Source: Gammaproteobacteria bacterium
GTDB taxonomy: Bacteria; Pseudomonadota; Gammaproteobacteria; Pseudomonadales; Azotimanducaceae
DNA: 52,452 nucleotides
Assembly (NCBI GenBank): GCA_009842245.1
Contig: VYFT01000083.1
Coordinates: 42,474-94,925 of the forward strand
Reading direction: 5' to 3'
The position numbers and the translations under genes are program-made. Positions 44,050 through 52,165 of this stretch are shown in pieces (positions within the stretch are counted from its first letter, which is position 1; every line of letters starts with the position of its first letter). Under the pieces are notes generated by a model. The model saw only the letters and a program-made list of their open reading frames with translations. It did no database searches and had not been told where the DNA came from.

Positions 44050-44760
44050 GTGAAAATCTACTTTGACCCAAGACTGGGGCCCGTCCATGATCTGATAGCG
44101 TTCAGCGACACGCTTGTTAGCGTGCGAGAGAGCTTTTCGAGTGCTGAAAACTATCGCCCGAACGCCAAATTACCAGTCGACTTTCGACAATTGGATGAAT
44201 TTGAAATCCAGAAATTCACTGGTACTCTCGACGAACTTTCACTTGAGGATGAGCTGAACTTTGTCGCGATCTTCCCTTGTGACCCTGAGTGTGATCGAAC
44301 ACTGGACTTCACCCCCTTCATGAGCTTGTCTCCTATTAACGTTTTAAACGCCTCCGTCGACTCAGCGAACAGTCCGTCGATAACTGTAGATCGAGCTACA
44401 GGGCTAAAGTTGGGATTGCACTTGGATACATGGGATGACCACGACGTTCATTCCAGATGGAAGAGCCGAAACCGGATCGTTGTCAATAGAGGACCAGGGG
44501 ATCGGTATGTCTATTTGATACTCATGCCTATAGAAGAAATGGCGCAGAGCATAGAGTCATCAAACGACCTACATCCGTGCGAGGTTGCTGACGAGTACAT
44601 CAGGCAGAGTGAGAGCAATACGCCATGCCTTCGAATCTGTCAACGACCGAGTGTCGCATATGTGGGTTGTACTGAACGTTTAGTACACGACGCTTGTGTC
44701 AGTCCGCTACACGAAAAAGCAGAGAGCAGACACTATCTTGGTCATTTCGTCAAGAACTAG
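44050..44760 (+). CDS. Putative 2-oxoglutarate/Fe(II) oxygenase partner of the RiPP
   Basis: 236 residues from a GTG at 44050 with GGGGG upstream, 52 bases after the maturase. The central block GLKLGLHLDTWDDHD...RNRIVVNRGPGDRYVYLILMP has the H-x-D pair (His124, Asp126) and following strand pattern of double-stranded beta-helix 2OG oxygenases. A later His (His213, in ERLVHDACV) could be the third iron ligand. I recall that 2OG oxygenases accompany some cyclophane RiPP enzymes but cannot verify a family match. If correct, it would hydroxylate residues of the modified peptide. Eight Cys are scattered through the protein. The N-terminal third is unrecognised. Confidence 0.5.
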   Translation: MKIYFDPRLGPVHDLIAFSDTLVSVRESFSSAENYRPNAKLPVDFRQLDEFEIQKFTGTLDELSLEDELNFVAIFPCDPECDRTLDFTPFMSLSPINVLNASVDSANSPSITVDRATGLKLGLHLDTWDDHDVHSRWKSRNRIVVNRGPGDRYVYLILMPIEEMAQSIESSNDLHPCEVADEYIRQSESNTPCLRICQRPSVAYVGCTERLVHDACVSPLHEKAESRHYLGHFVKN

Positions 44761-44884
44761 AACGTTTTTAAGCTCAGGATGAGCACGCGACGAACGTTGA
44801 AACTGAGAGGCTCTCTCGATCTCAAGTAAAGCGAAACGTTGACCGGTTACGCACGATGAGGTCCGGTTTCTATGGAGCGGGTGA

Positions 44885-45187
44885 TTAGTCTCCGGGTCGA
44901 CCTGTTCGCCAGTCCCACGTTCGGATATCGGTTTCTGCTAGCGTATCTGCTTTACCGTAAGGGCTATCCGCAATAAATGCACGCACGGAATCCAATGAGG
45001 ATGCTTCGACCACGAGCAGGAAACCAACGGGTGTATTGAAATCCTCGTCATGCGTAGGACCAGCGTTGTGGACGACAACATCCGGATGGCCAGGATGGCT
45101 TTGTAAGTAGTCGGCAAAAGCTAACTGCACTTCACTTCCTGATTGAACACGACCTGATTTATGTGTGGCACTAACAACAACGTACAT
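44885..45187 (-). CDS. YciI-like protein
   Basis: 100 residues from the ATG at 45187, with AAGGAAA six bases upstream; the longer frame to 45274 is rejected. A ferredoxin-like alpha/beta fold of the YciI type is suggested by MYVVVSATHKSG, HNAGPTHDEDFNTPVGFLLVVEASSLDSVRAFIADSPYGKADTL and the final RTWDWRTG. YciI-like proteins are small dimeric putative enzymes with no agreed reaction. It is convergent with the RiPP operon and downstream of the NCS2 gene on the same strand. Confidence 0.75.
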   Translation of the reverse strand: MYVVVSATHKSGRVQSGSEVQLAFADYLQSHPGHPDVVVHNAGPTHDEDFNTPVGFLLVVEASSLDSVRAFIADSPYGKADTLAETDIRTWDWRTGRPGD

Positions 45188-45306
45188 GACTGTTTCCTTA
45201 AAAGTATGTTCTTGAGAATCAACAAATTTTATGGACGACTTTACTGGTTCTCTTCGGTCGTGTTGAATTACCAAGATAGAAGATCACGTTTGAGCATGGA
45301 ATACTT

Positions 45307-47070
45307 CTACGTTATACCATATGTCGTCTCACGTCCGTGTTCCATTCGAACGGTGACGATGTCAGTCTGATGGTACTGCTGATGACGAACGGAGGAAGCA
45401 AGGTGGCTCAGCAGTCGCAACGAGACGTCCTGTTCGATCATTGCAGCCGCATTTGCTTCACCCAATAACGCAATCCGGTCCTGAATGTTCTCTTCGCCTT
45501 TTGAAGATACTAACTCCAGGATCACGGATCGACCCTCGGTGTACGTCGTTAGTAGCAAACGCCGTCCATCGTCGGTGCCCTCTTTATCGGTTTGGCGCAG
45601 CGTTAACCATATTTCTTCGCAGACGGCATTGAGGCGATCCACCATCTTTGTATCCCAACCTCTACGTTCTGCGAGAGTGCCGACGAAATTCCATAGATCT
45701 TGTAATGCAGAAGTGTCAAACCCCACTTCTATACGGTGGCGTCGCGATTTCGTCAGTTCAAGCAACATTGTTAAAGCGATAGCTACTATTCCACCTGCGA
45801 GCATTCCGTTTTGAAGAAGAGCGCGCACAAACTCTGGGGCTTGGTCAAGAAACATTGCTTGGGTCTGAAACCCTACACCGAGCCAGAATGAGACCCCAAC
45901 AATCAATCCTTTGCGAAAGTCAATTCCATCTTGAATGATCACCCGCGTACCGATCACGAAAATAGTCGCCATCGTGACCGTTATAAACGCTGCGACTACT
46001 GGCATTGGTATTGCAAGTATCACGGCCAGTGCTTTAGGTATGAACGCGAGCAAGAGGAATAGCACTCCCAGTGCGATTCCGATACGACGGGAACTAACCC
46101 CACTGATTTCAACCATTGATGCGCCGGATGGCCTGAAGCCTAGTGGCATCGTGCATGCGATTCCGGAGAGCAGATTGCCCACCGCGTCCCCAGCTACGGC
46201 ACCTTGCACGGCGCGGAAATCCACAGCTCGATCGTCCTCCCAAGAAACTTGCTGAATTCCAACGGCACCACTGATTGTTTGCATCGTGCAAACCAACGCA
46301 ACTAGCACAAACGCTGGAAGTAATACCCAGAAATCAGCTTTGAATTGAAAGTCCAGGAGCACCGCTTCAAATTGAGGCAAACCAATCCAGGAGGCATTAA
46401 CGACGCGGTCAACGTCATACAGTCCGAACATGCCACCAACAATGGAGCCGGCGACTATGCCGATAACTGGACCCCAAAATCGCATCCGACTCTTTCCGAT
46501 GAGAGTGATACCGACAATGAGGACCATGGTGACTAACGCACTGAGTGCTGCACCAGCGAGGGGTATGTCCTCCACTCCAAAGTTTGATCGGTTGAACAGT
46601 ACTGGCATGATCGTGATTGGAGTGAGCATGAGAACCGTGCCGGTTACGGTGGGTGTAAGAATCCGGCGTAACAGTGAGAGATGCCCGGAAAACAAAATTT
46701 GAACCAAACCGAAGCACACTACCAGAGTCGCGAGCAACGCTGGTCCTCCTGCGGCTAGAGCCGCAATGCTAACAGCGATCGCGGCTATGGATGGTCCAAC
46801 CGCGAGAATGTAGCCAGCGCCGAATCGACCAATCCTACGTGCTTGGAGAATCGCGGTAATACCAGAAATTGCGACTGAAGCAAACACAGCCCACTGCAGG
46901 TTTTCATCGGGTTGGCCAGCAGCTCGAAACACGACCGTCGGGATCATTACGACACCTGGTATTACCAGGCAAGCAATCTGCGCCGCGACACCCACGTTCA
47001 CTGAAATGGGGGTTGCTGCGTCTGGATGAAGGCGATAGTGTGAGTCTGGGTTGGATTCGTTGAGACCCAT
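45307..47070 (-). CDS. NCS2-type nucleobase permease fused to a kinase-like ATPase domain
   Basis: 587 residues. Residues ~20-445 form a UraA/XanP-like NCS2 transporter with about 12-14 membrane segments. It includes TMQTISGAVGIQQVSWEDDRAVDFRAVQGAVAGDAVGNLLSG, which corresponds to the family's substrate and helix-break region. The last 139 residues (449-587) are soluble and resemble an RsbW/HATPase_c_2 domain: DLWNFVGTLAERRGWDTKMVDRLNAVCEEIWL aligns with the N-box helix. The usual Asn is missing and no glycine-rich box is seen, so ATP binding is doubtful. The substrate is probably a purine or pyrimidine base, not certain. Start ATG at 47070. Confidence 0.78.
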   Translation of the reverse strand: MGLNESNPDSHYRLHPDAATPISVNVGVAAQIACLVIPGVVMIPTVVFRAAGQPDENLQWAVFASVAISGITAILQARRIGRFGAGYILAVGPSIAAIAVSIAALAAGGPALLATLVVCFGLVQILFSGHLSLLRRILTPTVTGTVLMLTPITIMPVLFNRSNFGVEDIPLAGAALSALVTMVLIVGITLIGKSRMRFWGPVIGIVAGSIVGGMFGLYDVDRVVNASWIGLPQFEAVLLDFQFKADFWVLLPAFVLVALVCTMQTISGAVGIQQVSWEDDRAVDFRAVQGAVAGDAVGNLLSGIACTMPLGFRPSGASMVEISGVSSRRIGIALGVLFLLLAFIPKALAVILAIPMPVVAAFITVTMATIFVIGTRVIIQDGIDFRKGLIVGVSFWLGVGFQTQAMFLDQAPEFVRALLQNGMLAGGIVAIALTMLLELTKSRRHRIEVGFDTSALQDLWNFVGTLAERRGWDTKMVDRLNAVCEEIWLTLRQTDKEGTDDGRRLLLTTYTEGRSVILELVSSKGEENIQDRIALLGEANAAAMIEQDVSLRLLSHLASSVRHQQYHQTDIVTVRMEHGRETTYGIT

Positions 47071-47397
47071 ATTTCAGTCCCTTTGTTTGGCGACTAACGC
47101 GACGATAGTCGCACACCTTTCGGCTTCATCTGCCTAGCAATCTCTCCGTTGAACAAACACGCCGGCAGACAGTCAACTGTGATTGTAAGTACTCATCTAA
47201 GGTGTTCGTCGCCTTTCCCTGATGCGACAGCTAGAGGGAGAATAAAATTCTGATTCGACCGTCACGCGTTGATGTTGCTTCTTTCTCAATCTGCTTATCG
47301 ACGGAAGCAAGATGGTGTAGCAACATGGGCAGTGTTTGTCGAGGAACGATAGGCGCAAACCGGATGCACTAGTAGTAGTCGATTAAACTCATACACG
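47071..47397. other. Divergent intergenic region
   Basis: Lies between the NCS2 permease (minus) and the third Yip1-like gene (plus). No gene is supported. A short GCGAC/GTCGC inverted repeat is at 47099-47112, near the NCS2 start. No convincing promoter pair was found by eye. Confidence 0.3.
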
Positions 47398-48060
47398 ATG
47401 AATCAACCACAGAAACACGACTGGAAGCGAATCCTGAAGATTTTTTCCTTTTCGTCTAGACAAGTCTTTGAAGAGATTCGACCACCTGGTACTTACATCT
47501 TAGTACCTTTGACGTTTCTATTGGTGACAACATTTATAGTTGGGATCGTACTAACGTTTTTCTATCTTACCGGATACCAGCCTCTAAATGAGCTAAGTGT
47601 GCACTGGTGGTTTGCGGAAGCTACATTGGTACATCAGGCTTTAATGGTCGGGACAATGTTGCTCACACTACTATATATCGTTGTTTTGGCTGTGATTCTG
47701 CTGGGAACTTACTACTACGCTCTGGCGCGCTGTTATCGAATTCACGACATTCGATGGGAACATTGGTTTGGCTTCGCCTGCTGGACGCTCGTCCCAATGT
47801 TCATGGTGCCGAGTGCAAGAGTGTTTTTCGAAAATTATGAGACTGCGGTGTATCCGTCTTTTATTCTGAGCGTTGTCGTGTTAGCACTTTGTTTTTTGCT
47901 CCCAATCATTTGGTCAGTTTATCTCACGGTTCGTGGATTGCTTGTTTGGAACAAAAATACGAAACGCTGGCACATTTTCTTCTGTGTTTTACCATTTCTA
48001 GTGATAGGGCTCGCTTCGTTTCCACAATTGCTTGAACTGTTTGCTGAGATACTCTCATGA
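47398..48060 (+). CDS. Yip1-like multipass membrane protein, paralogue C
   Basis: 220 residues. N-terminal block IFSFSSRQVFEEIRPPGTYILVP, five membrane segments, the CYRIHDIRWEHWFGFACWTLVPM motif and GLLVWNKNTKRWHIFFCVLPF near the end. It is the same family as the copies at 39086, 39980 and 48208. No strong ribosome site precedes the ATG. It may be co-transcribed with paralogue D after a 147-base gap. Function unknown. Confidence 0.6.
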   Translation: MNQPQKHDWKRILKIFSFSSRQVFEEIRPPGTYILVPLTFLLVTTFIVGIVLTFFYLTGYQPLNELSVHWWFAEATLVHQALMVGTMLLTLLYIVVLAVILLGTYYYALARCYRIHDIRWEHWFGFACWTLVPMFMVPSARVFFENYETAVYPSFILSVVVLALCFLLPIIWSVYLTVRGLLVWNKNTKRWHIFFCVLPFLVIGLASFPQLLELFAEILS

Positions 48061-48207
48061 GAACATTTGGCTCAAGTCTTGCTTTGATTGAATCCGTATA
48101 TCCGCGGTTATGTTTGCACACGCAAATTCGAAGGGATTACACTATCTCGAAAACGGAGATAGACTCGAGCGTCTTCAGCACCGCACTTAAGTTGTAACGG
48201 GCGAATC

Positions 48208-48996
48208 ATGCTACCACCCGATTCGAGCACACCAAAATCAGAATCTCAGAAAGGAATGAATTGGTTGCGTATTGGGAAGATCTACACTTTTTCGTCTGAT
48301 CAGGTCTTTAAAGAGATACTCCCGCCTCGTACCCCTTTTCTAGTACCCTCGTTGTTCATTTCAATAGCATCAGCGATAGTGCTGTGGGTCATCGTACCAG
48401 TAGTCTTCGACAGGCATGGAACTGAATCAGAGACCCATGATCACGAGCTGCATACAGAGAGTGGATGGGAAGTTGAAGAATTTGAACATGATGCGCATTC
48501 AGAGAGTGATTGGGAACTTGAAGAACTTGATATCGAACCACACGCAAAGAGTGATTGGGAAGTTGGAAAATTTGTCCAAAGTGTGGTTATCGAGGTGCCG
48601 TTTGAAGTTTTTGGGTATGTGATTGGCATGGTGCTACTCGGTACCTACTACTTTGGTATCGCTAGGTTCTTTCGGATCGACAATATATGGTGGGAACATT
48701 GGTTCGCGTTCGCTTGGTGGACGCATATACCTTTAATCTTGGCGAATGGTGCTACTGCTGTTATAGACGTATATTCAGTCACGGAACACCCTTCGTTTTT
48801 GGTAAGCTTGCTTGTGATAGGGTTGTGTTTTTTGCTTCCAATCGTGTGGACTATGAGTCTCTCAGTACGAGGACTGCGGATTTGGACCCAAAAGGGGTGG
48901 GCTTTTTGCCTTAGCGTAAGTGCGCTTCCTTACTTGTTACTCGTTTTGCTTTATTCAAGACGCATTGTTGAAATTTTCTTACGTGCACTTTCGTAA
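48208..48996 (+). CDS. Yip1-like multipass membrane protein, paralogue D with loop repeats
   Basis: 262 residues. It shares the family blocks IYTFSSDQVFKEILPPRTPFLVP, FFRIDNIWWEHWFAFAWWTHIPL and GLRIWTQKGWAFCLSVSALPY. It is longer than its paralogues because the first loop, between membrane segments 1 and 2, holds three 15-residue acidic repeats (82-126). The repeats carry His and acidic residues, which could bind cations, though this is inference. A strong hairpin lies just downstream. Confidence 0.6.
   Translation: MLPPDSSTPKSESQKGMNWLRIGKIYTFSSDQVFKEILPPRTPFLVPSLFISIASAIVLWVIVPVVFDRHGTESETHDHELHTESGWEVEEFEHDAHSESDWELEELDIEPHAKSDWEVGKFVQSVVIEVPFEVFGYVIGMVLLGTYYFGIARFFRIDNIWWEHWFAFAWWTHIPLILANGATAVIDVYSVTEHPSFLVSLLVIGLCFLLPIVWTMSLSVRGLRIWTQKGWAFCLSVSALPYLLLVLLYSRRIVEIFLRALS
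48451..48585 (+). repeat. Three tandem 45-base coding repeats in a membrane-protein loop
   Basis: They encode HTESGWEVEEFEHDA, HSESDWELEELDIEP and HAKSDWEVGKFVQSV. The Ser-x-Trp-Glu core is constant. The array is absent from the three paralogues, so it is an expansion specific to this copy. Confidence 0.85.
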
Positions 48997-49025
48997 GCCA
49001 TAGTCCGCCAACAACTGTATGATGA

Positions 49026-49060
49026 AGTGTGGAGCACCGGCGATACCGGAGCTCCACACT
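49026..49060. terminator. Strong hairpin between convergent genes
   Basis: Arms AGTGTGGAGC/GCTCCACACT, one A-A mismatch, then CCGG/CCGG around a five-base loop: 14 pairs in total. It lies between the Yip1-like gene D and the DUF6569 gene, which point at each other. There is no T-run on either side, so termination is likely but not of classic type; a repetitive extragenic element is the alternative. Confidence 0.6.
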
Positions 49061-49137
49061 GCTATGCTTATCTAATCAACAGTAGCACCTGTGGTGTCGA
49101 TAAGTTACTCTCTCGAATACAGGAGGTTTACTATTGT

Positions 49138-50145
49138 TTAATGGCTTGTATCAGTGCCGACTGGGGAACCGTTCCCATTGAGCGAGAAAGCGCATAGGTG
49201 CAGGAGTTGGTCCTCATGTACCAATGCACCACCTGTCAGATGATTGTCCTTGAAACGATAGTTCTCGCCAACGCATACTCCATCGAAGCGCTTAGTCCAA
49301 GACGACCGTAATCTTTTGGTAAATTCTCTGGTCGCGTCGACACAGTGTTGTTTCGAGAACTTTCGAGAGGTCTCTTTCGCTTCAGTTTCGCGCGATATGG
49401 AAGAATCTATCGCATCTAGTGCATAACTTCTGACTAACTTTTGCAGCATCCGCTTGTGAGTAGATTCGGTAGCGAAGATTTCCAAACCTGAAACTGCGCC
49501 ATCGATCAAGAACACAGATCCAACGTGATTAGGTTCGTGCGTGAATGACTTGAGAAATTCATTGGTTCTCGACTCTGAGGACTCGTACATCGCATCTGAG
49601 GCGGAGGATGGTGATTCAGCATTCGTGCGACTAGATTTGAGACGAATGTCCTCCCAGACACCTGATTGATCGCTTCGAAACTCTTGCATGGATGCAAGGT
49701 TCATGGAAACCGCTTCATTTTCCATGGCACGCCCCCGAGCATAGTGCATCCGATTGGCGGCTCGAAACCGGCTCTTTTCGCGATCTTGGTGTCGATGATG
49801 CCAGCGTCCAGCTTCGACACAAGAGACGGGAATTTTCTGTTTAGTCTTTGGAGTCACAAAGATCGAAACATTCAAAATGCGGTTTTGCATCGCGCCAAGA
49901 AATTCTTCGCCTTCAAACAACAAGGCAAACCTGTCAGACTGATTGCGAAATAGAATGTCGTTTACACTCGCACCCTCATCTAGTTCTTCAACATAGAACA
50001 GAGACTTAGACAAGCCTTCGTCTAGCGTGAGGTACGTGGGAGTAGGATTCGTCTTGTTCAGCAACGGAACGATTGCAAGGTTGTCACAAATTGTTGGAGC
50101 ACCAATTTGTAATTGGGAGGGAAAGGGGGAGATAGTAGAGTTCAA
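49138..50145 (-). CDS. ARPP-1 / DUF6569 family protein
   Basis: 335 residues. The start is a TTG at 50145 with AGGA seven bases upstream; no ATG is available before conserved sequence begins. The N-terminal family pattern is clear: LQIGAPTICDNLAIVPLL, TYLTLDEGLSKSLFYVEEL, VNDILFRNQSDRFALLFEGEEFLGAMQNRIL and the invariant IPVSCVEAGRWHH. The C-terminal part has VFLIDGAVSGLEIFAT. The family (ARG and rhodanese-phosphatase-superfamily-associated protein) is of unknown function and sometimes occurs in signalling or stress contexts. No rhodanese or ADP-ribosylglycohydrolase gene is nearby. It is cytoplasmic, with no signal peptide. Confidence 0.82.
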   Translation of the reverse strand: MNSTISPFPSQLQIGAPTICDNLAIVPLLNKTNPTPTYLTLDEGLSKSLFYVEELDEGASVNDILFRNQSDRFALLFEGEEFLGAMQNRILNVSIFVTPKTKQKIPVSCVEAGRWHHRHQDREKSRFRAANRMHYARGRAMENEAVSMNLASMQEFRSDQSGVWEDIRLKSSRTNAESPSSASDAMYESSESRTNEFLKSFTHEPNHVGSVFLIDGAVSGLEIFATESTHKRMLQKLVRSYALDAIDSSISRETEAKETSRKFSKQHCVDATREFTKRLRSSWTKRFDGVCVGENYRFKDNHLTGGALVHEDQLLHLCAFSLNGNGSPVGTDTSH

Positions 50146-50424
50146 TATATTATCCTATAAATATTAACAGTAAAAAGTGGATAGTATGAGTTCTATTAAG
50201 TTAAGCTAGGTTTCTTTGGCACCTCCTTTGCTAACAGGCGTAGCGAGTAGTTGAAAGTGATTGCGTGAGTTCGATACATATTAGATTATACCACATTCGC
50301 ATTTTCGAGATGTTATTGCTGACGCGGACGTGGTAGAACTTCCGTTAACGTTGGGATTGAACGCACTCCGGTGCTTTGAAACGTAGTGGCAAAAACGAGA
50401 AGTTTGTCGAAGTAGGGCTCTAGT

Positions 50425-50739
50425 CTACAAGCTTTTTCGTCTTAGCCTTCTCACAATAGCGACTATAGCGAACGGGAGGCACACGTACAACAGAATACAC
50501 CAGACGAAGACGCTCGATACGGTAAGAAGCTGGGGTGCTTTGAGACCAAGAATCAGCATCGAGAGAAACATCGGTACGGCCAAAACTAAACCGATGATCC
50601 AATAGCCAAGGAGAACAATCGACATTGGTCCGTAAACAACTGCTAGGATCGCTAAGAATGCCACAGTGGCCAGAACCACTCGCAGTATAAGCTTTTTTCT
50701 TGATCGAAGGTATGGTGTTGACTCGCCCGATCTGCTCAT
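50425..50739 (-). CDS. Small three-helix membrane protein
   Basis: 104 residues from the ATG at 50739. A basic N-terminus (RSRKK) is followed by three hydrophobic segments (about 18-40, 44-65 and 72-93) and a basic tail (RRLRRKS). Not recognised. It is oriented away from the lipoprotein pair and separated from the DUF6569 gene by 279 bases of AT-rich sequence. Confidence 0.55.
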   Translation of the reverse strand: MSRSGESTPYLRSRKKLILRVVLATVAFLAILAVVYGPMSIVLLGYWIIGLVLAVPMFLSMLILGLKAPQLLTVSSVFVWCILLYVCLPFAIVAIVRRLRRKSL

Positions 50740-50920
50740 CTCAATGCTTGCTAATTGCGGTTGAAGTACTCCGTTTTGAACATTTTAAACTGATGAGAGT
50801 CTGATGAGTGACTGTGTCGGCTGGGCTGATTAAGTACTCCTCGTACTTTGCTAACCGAACCAGCAGATTGTTTCAAACCTACAGTGCCGACACACTGTGG
50901 GGTAATACAATTGTGAACCT

Positions 50921-52108
50921 ATGAGACGAACTACTAGCACTACACTCAGCAGAGACTCTTTGAGATGTTTTCTGGTTCTAGTCTGCCTGACTCTGGTCAG
51001 TGGATGTGTGGCATTCTTGCCATATCCCAAAATCACGCACCACTTCGACAACTTTGTAGTGATGGAGACTCCAACACGAGACTATGCCGTTGGAAAAATG
51101 GGCATGGTCAGAGTTTCATTAGAGTTCTACCGACACTACAAGGACGAATTCGATCTCGTGGTATTGGTATTGCGATCAGAAACCGGATTCTTCCCTAACC
51201 ATTGGGGGCCTGGTGTCCAAGGCAGAATGGCGGTAGTGAGAAATACGTTGCAAGGTACCGGGACAAGCCGTCTGAATTTTGGTCACGCATTCGGTTCTGA
51301 TGAAAAACTCAAAGGGGTCGTTCAATTGGCAAGCAATTTCCAGATTCTCGATGGCGCGCTACTGCACGAGTTCATGCACTTGTGGTACTTCAATCTCGAG
51401 ATCTTTCCAACTAGCGTTTTTGGTCATTGGGGCTTTAGTAGTGTCGGAGGACGGCTGGGAGGTTTTCAGAGGGATGAATTGAACTCTTTGGGGGATGGGA
51501 AATACTCCGCGGGTTATTTTCAACCACAAGACGGGCGTAGGGCTCTACCTTACGGTGATCTCGAAATGTACTTAGCGGGGTGGATACCCGCAAGCGATGT
51601 ACCGGATATCTGGGTAGCGGAGGACGGTGAGTGGTTGAAAAAAGACTTGACAGAAGAGGAATTAGCTGACTGCGAGATTAAGGAAGGTCCACTCGCAGGT
51701 ACTTTCAAACTAGACTGTACTACGGAGTTGGACACCGATGGAAACAGAATTTTTGCGGCTAGTGAGACTTCAACTTGGTCCATGGAACAAATCATTGAGA
51801 AGATAGGTCCGCGGATACCTAGTGTTGAAGACTCTCAAAAGGAATTTCGCATCGCTTTCATACTCGTTACTCACGGAAGTGAACCTGTTACGGAAAAGGA
51901 TTTAAAGCTTACGGAGTCCTTCATCGAACGGTTTACAGCAAAAACTCCGTTGGAAAATCCGTTTAAGGTTAGGCTTGACGATTCATCCCAAGTCACAGTT
52001 ACTTTCAACAATCCTTGGGGGAGAAAGGGAAAACCTCTCAATTTTTGGGAAGCGACGAGAGGAATGGCGACTGTGGAAGCAGGTGATTTACAGTCCTATC
52101 GACGCTGA
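50921..52108 (+). CDS. Lipoprotein with HExxH zincin-like motif
   Basis: 395 residues. The signal peptide ends in the lipobox LVSGC, so it should be lipid-anchored in the envelope. Residues 149-153 read HEFMH inside LLHEFMHLWYFN, a classic zinc-protease HExxH helix; a third ligand is not certain (a His lies 16 residues on, in FGHWGF). The rest has AFGSDEKLKGVVQLASN, LPYGDLEMYLAGWIP and a long C-terminal region without known motifs. The fold is therefore a probable metallopeptidase or an inactive relative. A related gene follows 57 bases downstream. Confidence 0.65.
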   Translation: MRRTTSTTLSRDSLRCFLVLVCLTLVSGCVAFLPYPKITHHFDNFVVMETPTRDYAVGKMGMVRVSLEFYRHYKDEFDLVVLVLRSETGFFPNHWGPGVQGRMAVVRNTLQGTGTSRLNFGHAFGSDEKLKGVVQLASNFQILDGALLHEFMHLWYFNLEIFPTSVFGHWGFSSVGGRLGGFQRDELNSLGDGKYSAGYFQPQDGRRALPYGDLEMYLAGWIPASDVPDIWVAEDGEWLKKDLTEEELADCEIKEGPLAGTFKLDCTTELDTDGNRIFAASETSTWSMEQIIEKIGPRIPSVEDSQKEFRIAFILVTHGSEPVTEKDLKLTESFIERFTAKTPLENPFKVRLDDSSQVTVTFNNPWGRKGKPLNFWEATRGMATVEAGDLQSYRR

Positions 52109-52165
52109 GTTGGATGGTGAATTGAACTCACAACAAACATGGTCAAACAGAAGAGTCAGAGACTC

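Noticed and set aside
38739-49060. Genomic island with integrase or attachment sites around the RiPP region
   Set aside because: No integrase, transposase, tRNA gene or direct-repeat boundary was found in the window.
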